A program made the position numbers and the translations under genes. From Tubulanus polymorphus (Eukaryota > Nemertea > Palaeonemertea > Tubulaniformes > Tubulanidae): a DNA stretch of 64,000 nucleotides. The stretch spans positions 9,350,485-9,414,484 of the forward strand of contig NC_134027.1 in NCBI RefSeq assembly GCF_964204645.1. The letters run 5' to 3'. Under the pieces are notes generated by a model, which ran no database searches, had not been told where the DNA came from, and saw only the letters and a program-made list of their open reading frames with translations. Below, in pieces: positions 1 through 11,900 of this stretch (its first letter is position 1; each line of letters opens with the position of its first letter).

Positions 1-685
1 ATAAAGTAAATCTATGGTCATATGATACTCTTAAACTGCAACTGCATGTCACACTTAGTATTCGCCAGTTATCTGTGAAGGCTGAAAGCTATCCTTATTG
101 TCTACGTATTAGGCAACATATATCGTTAATACATATCTAATCAAAAATTGACAATCAAAACGTGTATTGTACGTGATAATTCTAACGCCGAATGTGTTTC
201 ATAAGCAGTTTTCATTTGAGTTAGAGCTGAAAAAAAATCATTAAAATTCTTTTTCGTGTTTCACTTTTTTACATCTACTGTGTGGCATTGACAGGATTAA
301 TGAAAGCGTTACAGAAATGTAGAGTTGATACATGTTGAAGCAACCCACCAAGTTCGACAAGTTTCCACAAAAATATCTAGGGGAACTACACTAAAAGATT
401 GATCCCTAAATGGTTAAATGGGAATCCCTATGGATCCATTACCTACCATTATCGTGATTTCGGAACTTATTCCGGTACGAATTATAATGATGATACTTAA
501 CGACAAAAGGCACCAGGGAACACATTTTGGGATCACATTTTAAAGTCGTTTCAAAATGTAACGCATTAACTATTTTGAAGCTAATGCACGATTTGAATGT
601 AGTATTTTGGAATGCAGAATATCGAAGAATTTTTTCAACCGAAACGTGGAAACTTGAAGACACAAGCAGATTGAGGAAAATTCAC
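1..685. other. left edge, no gene recognised
   Basis: AT-rich sequence downstream (on the minus strand) of the last visible exon of the SH3/proline-rich gene. It should be intron of that gene, because a splice donor (AAG|GTGAAT) ends the exon at 686. The small open frames here are not convincing. Confidence 0.5.
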
Positions 686-1489
686 CTTGTTGCCATTCAT
701 CAAAGCTTATCATAACTGGAACTTGAAAGCAGGGATCATCCGCATTGGGGCCATGGTGATTGTACCGGTCATCCGGAACAGGACTATAGCTCTTTCGCGG
801 GCTCAAAGGAGGGATAGGACTGTGGCCTATTCTTGGGCTTTGAGGTGCCGGGCTATTTCTTGGGCTCGGCTGAGGTGCAGAACTCTGACCAATTCTTAGA
901 CTCAAAGGAGGGAGAGGACTGTGGGTTCTCGGGCTCATAGGAGGGACAGGACTGGAGATATTTCTCGGGCTAAATGAAGGGACAGGACTGTAGTTTCTCG
1001 GGCTCAAAGGAGGGACAGGACTGGAGATATTTCTCGGGCTCGAAGGAGGGCTGGCTGTATTGGGAAAGAATTCCTGTCCTATCAGGCACAGACCTGGAGA
1101 CCCGACGGGGCTGATCGGGGGCGACATTCCAAAATGATGCTTTGACGGGAGCATTATATTTCTCACAGGAGGACTGCACGGCGGAGTACGAAATTCATTT
1201 TTCGGTAAATTACGCGGACTGGACGGTGGAGGAGAGCCGTATTGGTAAAAGTCCCTACTACTACCGCAAGAGACAGCCAGCGGGCTTTGAGGCGGGGTTC
1301 GAGGAATCGGAGAATGAGGGCTATGTAGAGGTGAGGATCGCGAGGTTGGAGACCGTGGACTCATCGGAGGCGAGCGAGCGGGAATCGGAGCAAGGGGAAA
1401 TTTAGGACGGTGTGATGGACTCGAAGGAGGTGAAGATAAGTCGACAACATGCTGCTGCTGCTGCTGCTGCCGCTGTTGGTGAGAATGAG
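686..1489 (-). CDS. Ser/Pro-rich repeat exon (SPVPPLSPRN-type)
   Basis: An open reading frame of 268 codons flanked by a pyrimidine-rich acceptor (TTTTTTTCCAG at 1490) and a donor (AAG|GTGAAT at 686/685). It opens AHSHQQR and six Gln, then reads DLSSPPSSP and many copies of a decamer close to SPVPPLSPRN. These are potential proline-directed kinase sites and PxxP SH3 ligands. The frame then leaves the repeat (FQVPVMISFDEWQQ) before the donor. The DNA between about 770 and 1080 is visibly repetitive in 30-60 bp units. Linkage to the SH3 exon rests on phase and orientation only. Confidence 0.6.
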
Positions 1490-4400
1490 CTGGAAAAAAA
1501 CACCGCATAACAAAATATACATTACTCAATCGTAAAATATAAGGATAATTCATAAGGCAAAGATGTGAAGTTGATCTCTTCAATAAAACATGCCTTCCCA
1601 TTGTATTGATATCATACACCCCTAAAACCTGCCTAATTCGGGAAAAATGATAAAAATCTAAATCTTCCACATTCAATGGTGCTATAGTAGAACTCGCTTA
1701 ATTCGGATTATGACTTATTCGGATGAAATATCTGGTCCACTTAACCTGGAACCATGTTAACTATTATTCATAATTCAGATCTCACTTGATTAATCTTAAT
1801 TTGAAGAAATCTGGGCAGTCACTAGTCATCCGCATTACTGTATGATAATAACAGAAACATTTGAATGAAGTTGGGTTCAAGGTTAACCATTTCCGTAAGA
1901 TTTAGCTTAACCCGACCAAGCTAATATAATAATAATAAGCCAAGACAATTTTGGGGATTAGCGATGGTTTGATAAAATGAGAGAATCATAAATCAAAACA
2001 AGGCAGATATAAAAGTCTAGAAAAAATGAAAATCAATACGTTTGAAAGCTAATTGTCGATACACGCAGAATTGGGATGGAGACAGCTTGATCTGTTATAT
2101 ACAATACGCAGTACACAGTGGACGTGTGATCGATGAAATCAAAACAACAACATTTTTTATTAACAAAACAGCGACGTTGCTGCCAGATCGATTCATTTAC
2201 CTCCTGGAAGATTCGCTTGCATACGATGCATCGCTTCTAATTTTCTCAAGTGCGCTTCTCTTTCGCTCTGAAATGATAAAGATAAACGGGGTCTTCAGCT
2301 TAGATTAGTCGATGTTTCGTTCGCCGTGTAGTTGAATTGAAGATTTACCCGCAACCAACACTTAAGGCATTTCACTATTGCGATATTCAGGGATCTTAGG
2401 GGTTTCCCCAATTACATTTTTTCATAAATTTTTCCTACCCCTAAAAATTTCATATTGATACATAGAATGTATCATTCGTGTATACTTGGTTCGGCTGGGC
2501 AAACTAGACCGGCTTCCAGGTCAGAGTACATCCCCTGCCCCAGATACACAAATCTCTGTTAGAGAACCAGATGCAACTTCTCTTGATTCACCCTGAAACC
2601 CAAACAACGATCTAAGGCCAAGGCCAACCAAGAACAGGCAACGTAGGCCCATTCAAAGTTAAGAAGTGTCAATCATCAATAGCATCGACAAAATGTTTTC
2701 ATAATGTTTATATAACGTGTAGAGAGACATTTAGGCATGTAACCTAAAATTTCAAATTCCAAGGAAAATCTTATTCTGAGACAATTTTTCTGATTTTCCA
2801 TACTTTTTCCATAGCCATAGAAAAAAACAAACAAAGTTTCCATAGCTTTTCCATGGCCTGGAAACAAATTCACATTTTCAAAAAACCTGTAAGAACCCTG
2901 GTTATTCATTCTAGAATTTGAAGAATATCCAGTCAAAATTCTAACTCACTGATGAAGGTGGTGTACATGGAGTGGGGATTTGATAATTACAGGTCTATGA
3001 GTCCTTGGTTGATTGGGCCAGGAAAGATGTTTTGCCTCACACCAATATGAACGAATATGAACAAACGGATACCCAGCGGTTAACTACAAAACAACTGGAA
3101 GGCTATTCGCATTTGTTGAATATCTAACCTTTCTGATAATTCATTTAAAAAAACTTTTTGATCACCATCAATATGTTTATGCTGAAACCTAACTCAGCTC
3201 AGTTGTCGACGAGCTATTCCCGTTCATTGTAGTGTTGAGCCCGTAAGGCGTTTAACTAGATTCCCTTGTGGGACTATTCCACAAATACAATATAGTGATA
3301 TCAAAAATAAACAAACAAAAAATGAAGAATTTATCGAAACTGTAGCATCATGAAATAAACAAGTTCACACCCAAAACTTGCTAAAAAGATTGATTGGTTC
3401 AGACCACATTTTCCTGGTTTAGCCTATTCCTCTCAGGCCAAGTCGGCCTGACTAGACGGTATATGATGAGTAGCCTGGCAAAGTCCGCAAATTTTCAATA
3501 GAAAAAAATGTATCTTTTGTCCATCTTGATTTTGAATTTAGTAAACTTGTAAAATCACATGATTTGGAAAAAGGTTTGAATAAAAACTATCACAATTTTC
3601 ACTCTTATGTTTTTCTGTAGTCCTTCCAAGGTTTTACCTGGAAAATGCTCAAATAGTAAATGAATTCAAATTTTTTTTCCTGTTCCATTTTAAAACGCCT
3701 TTTTGAAAAAAATTGTCTTTCTCAATTTCTACTTTTTTCACTTTGCCCTTCCGCTTGTTTCTTGAAAAAATCTGTCTCCAAGTAATTAAAAAAAGGCCTA
3801 AATAGCGTGCACTGAAGAACTGGGTCCTAAGATCTACCACAAGAAACAAACTACTATAATACAAGTCAACACATCTGTCAGAATACTTCAGTAAAAAAAG
3901 CTGTTACAGGTAGCACTATAAAAGCAACATTCAGACAACAGATGGTGACTCATAATGACACAACGCTGTGAACACCAGCAAACGGGAAGCTGTCTGTCTG
4001 TGTATCAGCAGTGTCTGTCTGCCTATCAGCAGTCGCCATTATCCTATATCGCGTTTTCATCATCTGAATCATCTACTGCTGAGATAGATTCGGCCGACAG
4101 TTAACGAGGTGTTAGATTATCTTCTAATCAAATAATTCATAATTTATACACTCGCGAGTATCTCTAACATGTGCTGCACTAGTGACATCCACAATTTCAT
4201 TCGGAAAAACATAGCTTTGTAGGAGTAAGCAAGAAAGAAACAGGATTAGGCCCAAAATACAGTAATATGAAGATTCCAGCCTCTATTCAGCGTTGGAATA
4301 CTGTAAATATTTTCGAGTGGGGGTTACTGTTTTGAGAAATTAATCCGAACCTGTCTGACAATATTAGTGAAAAGGCTGGTATTGAGTTTAGTTTTTAACC

Positions 4401-7400
4401 AGCCATTAAACATTGCCTCCAATTTACATGTCACTAAATCATGTTTCACATCGAGTACCTAAGTAGTCAATAGTTTTAGAAAGCTTTATCTGCATTTTTA
4501 TGGGTTTTTTAAAATCGCATGAATAATTTATCATCAAGTAGAAATGTGATGCCTAATACATGATCAGGCCCATGCTGAGTGGGGGTTCAGGGAGAGCCAA
4601 CGGATGCCTGAATTTTCCCCTCTAAAAGTCAGTGTGAAAAAATTTGGGTCAAGATTTTTCGAAATTTGGATACAATTTTCATGTTTTTTTTTTGCTTTAC
4701 GAAAAGTAATCCATTCTCCAGTGATTTATCCAGGTACTCAAAAAATGATGTTTAAGATTTGTCCTTCGTCAATAGGAAAGTGATCCTTTTTACGGTGAAA
4801 AATCAGTTCCACAAATGAGTAGATTTGATTACTTATTGAGAAAGCAGCTTCAAAAAATGGCTACTTCTGGTGCACGACTATTGTTTCAGTATCGGTAAAA
4901 GTAGTTAGAATAGAATCACCACGAGTGCAAAGAGTTCTGTTTCAGACTGGAGGCAGCGCTATTATTTTATACATCGATCGTGCGTTATCAATATTTCATC
5001 GAAAAAAAAAACCCTCCAGTGATACTTTTTTCAGCATGACACTAATCGCTGACAGTTCTTTGAAACGACTTCCATAGAAATAGCTCAATACCGAGGCAGC
5101 ATGGACAATAAATTCTCTAATCTATATCTTACCATTCCTAATTCTGAAAGGACTTTTCCAGAATGTGAATCGAAATAGCCTAGGACTAATATCTTTTTAG
5201 TGGGACACTAATTGCTGACAGTTGTTTGATTGAAACCACTTCCACGGATATACTAGCTCAATACGGAGGCAGCATGGACAAAAAATACACTGATCTATTT
5301 TTTACCATTCCTAGTTCTGAAAGCATTATTCCGTGTGAATAGAATGGAGGGACGGGTTCTCACGATTCCTACTTCCTATGAAAAGGGCATAAGACTCATT
5401 GGTCGAATAATCTAAAGTATCCAGCGGACACACTCGTACTACAAATTACTAGAATCAAAGATTTACTTACTTTGAAATTTTCTGGCAACAATTTCCCGAC
5501 TTTTCTCTCTTCGAACTGAAATGTAGACGATGATAGAAATATCACTCGAATGCAGGCTTATATATCGCGATACAACTGAGGCGAGTTGTACGTAACCAAA
5601 CAGGATATGAAACGATGTAAAATTTCATTCAACTGAATTTGCATGAAATACTGCTATTTCACAGATATGACGGCTATGTGATCATAGTCTGAATACATGT
5701 ATGCCCTTATATAGTTATAAAACACAGGCCATTATCAAATCCATAGTATATTTAGTGCTGTTTTCCTGCAATAATACCCTTTGTGACCTGATAGATAACC
5801 ATTTTCCGATGTAAAAATAATTGCCAATCGATCGTGCGTTCTTTTTTCTTGTTGAAAACCCAGTCCGTTTCAGAGAATTTACACATGTATTTGCAGTAAG
5901 CCTTGTTCCAGTATGATACAAGAAGTCCACTCGAATAATGGCTTTTCATTTTGAGACAAAATCCTATATATTTACACCAGTTATATTACAGAAATTATAT
6001 AACAGGACAGTTACATGCATAAAAATGGGCATTCTAAGACAGTCTCAGTAAGATTAATGACAAGCGTCGGACTGCAAAACTTACAAATTACAAATTTACT
6101 ATTCAATCAAACCATGATCATATAGGCCTAAGTTATCATTCTCCAAAGCTGCTCATTTCTAAAGCCGCGATTGAACGGACACGATTTGGCCCTGGCCAAA
6201 TTGGCACATTGGCCCGGGCCAAAAATGCTCGTTTGATCGCAGCTTAAATCAATAGTGTCTACTACAAACCATCTCATACTGCTAGCATATATCATTTCAC
6301 TGATATTTATTGATACAATGATTACTGATAGATTATTGCGAAACTATAGGCCTACTGTAAACCCTCTTTTCATATCACCGGTTTATTTTCGAAAAAAACC
6401 TACGTTACCGATGACTTGAAAAGTAGGGAAAGGGTTAAGTATCATTATTAAATGAGATAAAAGGTCCACAGATGTACCAGGCACTTTTAGCTTTTAACTA
6501 TTGGACAAAATTCTATTGATCCGACTACGCATTAGCAATGTTTCAACAACACTTAACGTCTGGAGGAGTCATGTATTATTAGTTTCTGGCCTACCATATT
6601 AACCAGTAGCCATTAAAGATTTGAAATTTGTTTCAGTCCTGTGAACCATAGAATAATACCTTAAAGTTATCTAGGCTAATGGATTTATGGAACAGAAAAG
6701 AAGGCCTATAACTGTAACTATTGTAACCTGACATATCTAAAAACATGTTTTGATCGACGGTACTTATACTACATGGTACTTATACTACACGCATAGGGGA
6801 CACAACGCAGATGCCATTAGCAAAAAATTCCTGTTTGGCTTCAAAAAAGTATAAGCTAATACCAAAAGCTTGCCTATTTCCGGTTGTTGACATAAAAAAC
6901 CTCCAGATTAAGGTGCTTAAAAACGATTAACAATTTACTTGTCTGGTATTTGCAACAAAAGCTACTTTACAGGCTAAATCTATCGTTCCATGGTATGAAT
7001 TTTGAGGCGAAAAACTTTCATCCTAATGTACTTGATACCAAAATACATTCGTTGATATCCATATGGAGGCTGCCTGTGGGAGGGCCTGTCAGAATCAGTC
7101 TAAAATCATGGGCAGAGCTAGGAAGTACGCTAAAATATGATCAGTTCCCCAATTGGCATAATGCGGACTTCCCAGTTAACAATGCAGTAAATCAAGCAGA
7201 TTCTGGTCTTAAATGACAGTGGTTTACAAAACTGCAGTCAGTGCCTGTGGTCTGTAGTATCATAACGGTAGTAAAAGTGAGTTGATGGTCCATTTCTGCA
7301 TATACATTTATGGCACTGCTCTGTTAATGGTCAATTATACACTAGGCTTCACTGAAGTCTGAACTCAATTCATTCCTGATCACCAACCTCAGTAGTTCAG

Positions 7401-8292
7401 TGAGATGAGGTGTGATGCTGTTGCATCCACTAGTGACTGAGTGACAAAGTGACAAGTGGATTCAAGTCCTGCTGGCTGTTTACAATGTGCATGCAGCCAA
7501 CACTTCAAAGGCCTTCCCATCGCGAGGTTAAATGAATAATCCAATAGGGTAAGTATTGGAAAACCAAGATCCAACCGTAAAGCCAAAGAAACAAACAAAC
7601 AAACCAGTGGCAGCAGAAACATACCAGCATGTGTTATAAATGGAAAACTTAAAGCCAGGATTTCAAATCAACTAGGCCTAAATCTAAGCACATAGTCTCC
7701 CTGGGTTGCATTTTCCTAATCTGACCGGACCTACTTTATGTAAATCGGTATGACTGCAGTTTAGGTGTCCCTAATGGTATGTACCTAACCTTACCATAAC
7801 ACTATTCTTTAATAACACTAGCGCCACCCAGTGGATAGGTGACCCAAACTGCAGTTAGACCAATATCTAAAAATGCACAAATGCCAAATATTCAACCGGT
7901 ATGGCAGTAGGTCTAGTAAGTGTGGAAACTGTTGTAGTGACTAATTCATGAAATCTTACCCGGTCATCTTTATTACCAAGATGACCAATTTTATCATCGA
8001 TTTTGCTGGCAAGATGATAAGAAGATAAGATGACCTGAAAATGATAAAAAAGAGCATTTTTGTCGGCAATTTATCCTACCTTTAAATATTTGACAGGTAC
8101 ATATCCTACGGCGTTATCTTTGAGCGCACGAGCTCCCCACCATACTTTATTCTCTTGTTCGAGCACTTCAAATTTGTCTCCTTTGGAAAAGCTGAGCGCA
8201 TTTGCACAGCCACCACCAGCACTGGCAGGTCCATTTTTCGACGACGACGACGGCGCTTTGAAAGACGACACCGCTTTGTAAACTTCCATCAT
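686..8292 (-). CDS. SH3-domain protein, SPIN90/NCKIPSD-like N-terminus with Ser/Pro-rich repeats (partial)
   Basis: Proposed minus-strand chain: exon 1 8292-8080, exon 2 5515-5471, exon 3 2267-2201, exon 4 1489-686; the rest lies beyond the left edge. Exon 1 starts at one of two adjacent ATGs (8292 or 8289) and encodes an SH3 domain with NALSFSKGDKFEVLE, a WW pair and GYVPVKYLK. This spacing matches SPIN90/NCKIPSD, an Nck- and Arp2/3-linked actin regulator. A Ser/Gly-rich insert sits inside the SH3 start. Exon 3 encodes a charged helix (EREAHLRKLEAMHRMQ). Exon 4 begins with His/Gln (six Gln from a CAG run) and continues as about 20 Ser-Pro units. All junctions have GT-AG signals and compatible phases (0, 0, 1). 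The SH3 exon is solid. Exons 2 and 3 are short, further exons may be missing, and the conserved helical region that follows SH3 in SPIN90 was not found. Confidence 0.5.
1680..1760 (+). repeat. dispersed repeat, copy 1 (CTTAATTCGGATT type)
   Basis: The stretch around 1686-1750 (TAGAACTCGCTTAATTCGGA, later TCTGGTCCA and TTAACCTGG) reappears inverted at about 57006-57092. It looks like one end of a decayed pogo/Tigger-type MITE. Confidence 0.5.
2640..2910 (+). repeat. dispersed repeat, copy 1 (pair at 33595-33915)
   Basis: Blocks such as CCCATTCAAAGTTAAGAAGT, TTCCATAGCTTTTCCATGG and CTGTAAGAACCCTGG recur in related or inverse-complement form at 33595-33915. The 86-codon minus-strand frame here is a by-product of the repeat. 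Confidence 0.5.
4610..4815 (+). repeat. dispersed repeat, copy 1 (pair at 34165-34420)
   Basis: A diverged copy with shared blocks TTTTTCGAAATTT, AATCCATTCT, CAGGTACT, AATAGGA and ACGGTGAAAAA in the same order as at 34165-34420. No coding potential. Confidence 0.5.
5020..5345 (+). repeat. two-copy tandem duplication, about 175-bp unit
   Basis: Two neighbouring copies (about 5020-5180 and 5195-5345) share GACACTAAT, GCTGACAGTT, AGCTCAATAC, GAGGCAGCATGGACAA, TTACCATTCCTA and TTCTGAAAG in the same order. No open frame is conserved between them. It lies in an intron of the SH3 gene. Confidence 0.7.
6162..6244. mobile_element. short TIR element, family with GGCCCGGGCC core (copy 1)
   Basis: An 83-bp unit with inverted ends AGCCGCGATTGAACG and AGCTGCGATCAAACG (the second read on the other strand). 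The interior holds TTGGCCC/GGGCCAA motifs. Immediate flanks are TAA on both sides, consistent with a 3-bp target duplication as in PIF/Harbinger elements. Longer relatives sit at 13601-13871 and 17083-17269. Confidence 0.6.
7395..7606 (+). mobile_element. tRNA-derived SINE with (AAAC)n tail
   Basis: A Pol III B-box-like sequence (GATTCAAGTCC at about 7459) sits about 65 bp into the unit. The right end is an AAACAAACAAAC tail near 7588-7605. This is the classic SINE layout; there is no protein-coding signal. Confidence 0.55.
8080..8292 (-). CDS. SH3-domain first coding exon
   Basis: The 71-codon first exon ends at a good donor (AAG|GTAGGA at 8080/8079). Landmarks in order are the ALSFSKGD strand, FEVLEQ, the WWGARA ligand-groove tryptophans and the closing GYVPVKYL. 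An insert of about 18 residues rich in Ser, Gly and Ala separates the first strand (VYKAVSSF) from the RT loop. The start lies 690 bp from the divergent transporter start. Confidence 0.8.
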
Positions 8293-8982
8293 TAAAATAT
8301 GTCTTCAATTTTCTTCCGTTTGTTAAAAACGACGGTAAACCGCAGTTCCCTCCACTCGATTACCGGGATGTATTTCAGTTAGACATCTTAAACATTGCAG
8401 CAATACTTTACCATACTTTAACCAGGAAGTGAAAGAGTGAAATCTGATCAAAATGATAAAGTAGATGGCAGCATGTATCGGCCATTTTAGAAAGGGTGGC
8501 TCCTAGAATATCCAATTTGAGGCATCCATATGGTTCACCCAGCACTGGCAGGGGTTGTCTCCACCAGCGATCTCCGTCGCTCTATGATCCTAGGGTACAT
8601 CAGACACTAAGATTCTTGGTGAACCATATGGCAGCCTATATGTTGAGTTTCCAAGATTTTCCCACGCGTCCTGATATGCTCATTTGTAGCATTGATTGAT
8701 AAGATTTGGTCACAATAAAAAATACATCGCTTTAAGAGCTCAGTTAAGAAACATTTTGGCTGATGCAATCGCACCAACCATTGCGTGCGTAGTAACGTAG
8801 TAAATAGTAATTCACGAATGAATGGCTACCGCGAGGAGTTCATTCATAAAAACCTCGACCAATGAAATCGTGGCAATTTGGGTGGGTCATCAAACGACTG
8901 TATCGATTGGCTGAATGCCGATCTACGTCATCGTCAGTTGTAAATAGATGCACGCGCCATTGAGGGAATCGTCCACATCAAA
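8293..8982. promoter_or_regulatory. shared divergent promoter region
   Basis: The 690 bp between the SH3 gene ATG (minus, 8292) and the transporter ATG (plus, 8983) must contain both transcription starts unless non-coding first exons lie elsewhere. It holds a perfect 14-bp inverted repeat, CCATATGGTTCACC at 8526-8539 and its complement at 8618-8631. No TATA box was obvious. Confidence 0.45.
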
Positions 8983-11900
8983 ATGGCGAGCGACGCAGTG
9001 GAGAAGCGGCGTGATTCGAAAAAATCAGCTACCGATTCTGCGGTTCACGACGGAAACGCCGTGCGATTAAAACCGAAAATCACCCTGGTCAATGGAGTAG
9101 CTTTGGTCGTCGGTACAATCATCGGATCCGGGATTTTCTTGACGCCGAAAGGAGTTCTTGATGGAGCCGGTAGTGTAAGTGTTCAAACAAACCAAAGTAC
9201 AATTCAATTAAGGATATTTGAGTTGATTATATAATAATTACAATAATTTTGAAAAATTCAGTTGATAGGAGATCTAAATAGTCCCTATAGCCTACTTTAC
9301 AAATAAGCCAGCATTATTCAAAGTTTCCACGCAACATTTATTTTTGGCATACAATAATAGATAAGATAGCTGGGACATACTCCGCGCGTAGGCGTAGTGA
9401 CCGGTATTTTATAATTCCCCATGATCAGTGTTTGTGTTAATTACAACAAATTGTTCTACGCAAATTTGCTTTAATGTTAAGAATGGGCCTATTCTTATTC
9501 TCATTCTCTATACCAGGAGGAATAAAGGATAGGCAAAGGTCAAACAGAGCCTAACAAACCATATAAAAGATACCAGCTTTGAAGTCAATCGATCCTTGTT
9601 ACAAGAGCTTGTTACACATTAGCATGATGCAATCACCTCTCTAGCTTCAGCAGTACAGTAGAAGGGAATCGAATATTATTGGAGATAATCAATCTTGCTT
9701 TGTGGTTTAAAAGTTACTTAATTTGAGGCCACACCAAAATTGTTCATTTTCTCAGCAGTAAGGATGAATATTTAAAAGTTTTCTTTTAATTGTGCTAGTT
9801 AGTTTGGGCAAAGTTCCTTAAGTTTTCCAAGCATCAATGGTCGATGCAAAAACGGTCAAGTCAGCAATCGACGGACAAAACCAATTCTATTAGGCCTACA
9901 AATATATTTCAATAACAAAGAATGTAGGCCGATTAGAATTGGATATTGGCTCCCAAGAGCTTACTTCTCGACCAACTTCAGTAGACTAATTTAATATAGA
10001 CCCCACAAACCTTTTAATAATGATAATTAATGTTTTATACAGCGCATAATCCAGCATTTAAAAACTGATCACAGGGCTTCACATGATAAAAGCCTAAAGA
10101 GCAATTTTAAAAGTTGGCCCCGAAGATCTCCAGAGATGTTTTAGACTAGAGCTCTCTGGGAAGCAGCTGATTCCACAGGCCTTTGATGGAAAAGCTTCAG
10201 GACCAAAATACTTTTTTCTGTCGTTTCAGGTTGGATTTTCGTTGATAATTTGGGCAGTATGCGGCGCGCTGTCCCTTCTCGGGGCTCTGTGTTACGCCGA
10301 ATTAGGTACAACGATTACGACTTCCGGTGGAGATTACATTTACATCATGGAAGCATTCGGCGGTTTGCCAGCATTTTTACAACTTTGGGTAAGTTGTTAT
10401 TTGATTCTTTCATTCATTTATTATTTCATCCTTTTATCGAGTCAGTATCCTTTTCTGTTAACGTCACGTAGGTTTGATTTTCTAAAACATTTTATCGCTT
10501 TTCTTAAGAAAGTTAATTTCAAATTGAACTTATCATTCGATTTATCTTTTGTCCAGGTGAATTTGATCGTTATAAGACCAACAGCTCAAGCGATTGTCGC
10601 CCTCGTGTTCGCCAACTACGCGTTAGTGCCATTTTTCCCTGGATGTGATCCTCCAGACATAGCTGCCCGCTTACTAGCTGCAATGTGTATATGTAAGTTT
10701 TAGGCATTGACAATAGAAGATTTAGTTGAACAAAAGCTCAGATCTTAGATGTTGTACACTTTAAGGCCCTACAATGTGACTAATTTATAATAAGCATGAA
10801 CAGGTCTAAGCCTATTTGTCTCTATGTGTTATTTATCTGCTAGTGTAGAGCATTAGGAGACGAATGTATGGTCAAGAGCTTCTACTTGGTAATAGTCAAT
10901 TGATTAACTGATTAGTTAAATTTGAAAAAAAACTTTAGTTAAAAGAGTTTATGATCCATGGTCTGGTCGATCTATTATGCGGGAGATAGTGAATGGCATG
11001 TAATGTTGGAGTAGGCCTAATGAATGAATAGCTCAAACAGACATTCAGACTGTAAGAACTAAAACCTTTGTTTGAACTTAATATAGCAGGCAATTTTTCC
11101 ATTGTAGCATTTCCTAACTATTGTCCCTTTATCACATCCCACTTATTAACTCTTACACTGTAACAAAAACATTTCTAGGGCCCCTATTATGAGATTTACT
11201 ATATAGACAAAAGCAAAACAAAAAAAATCTCAATAGGCTTATGTTGTGTTGATATGATTATACATAAATAAATTGTTTATTATCTTGCCTGACTTATGAA
11301 TTGAAATATCACGAAAGTAATTCAATCAATTTTCAAAAAGCTTTCACCAGTTTATGGGCATTAGTGGACCAAAATAATCTATATTTTTTAATGAGCCTTT
11401 TAAAAATCACAAGACTAAAAGATCAATCGCTAAGTTTAAGCACAGTGTACCTAGATTCCTTTGATAACCTCATGGACTTGGCACTGAATTTGTCAACTTT
11501 AGTTCCGTTTACCTTTTTAAAAGATACTTATCGTTAAAGAAATATTTACTCATGGACTATCGTTGATAATTGTACGTTTTAACAATCTGTTAAAATCTTG
11601 GTCGAACAATTGGTAGATTATTTTCTTAAATCTGCTTTATCTCAAGGAAACAATCTCTGAATTTGCTCTGTGAGTAACAATTGATTTCTTGAATTGAGCC
11701 TTCTCAATATCAATACTATCATGATCAATAAAATCAATAAACATTCATTCAGGTACCCAGTAACCAGGAAGCAACATTTCTGTGGACAACCATTCTTAAT
11801 TACTCCTTGCGATTATTACTCTAGATTCGGATACCGCGATACTTATGAAATGTCGAGCCTACAACAAAAATCTGTACATAGATATATGGGTTTTCCTTCC

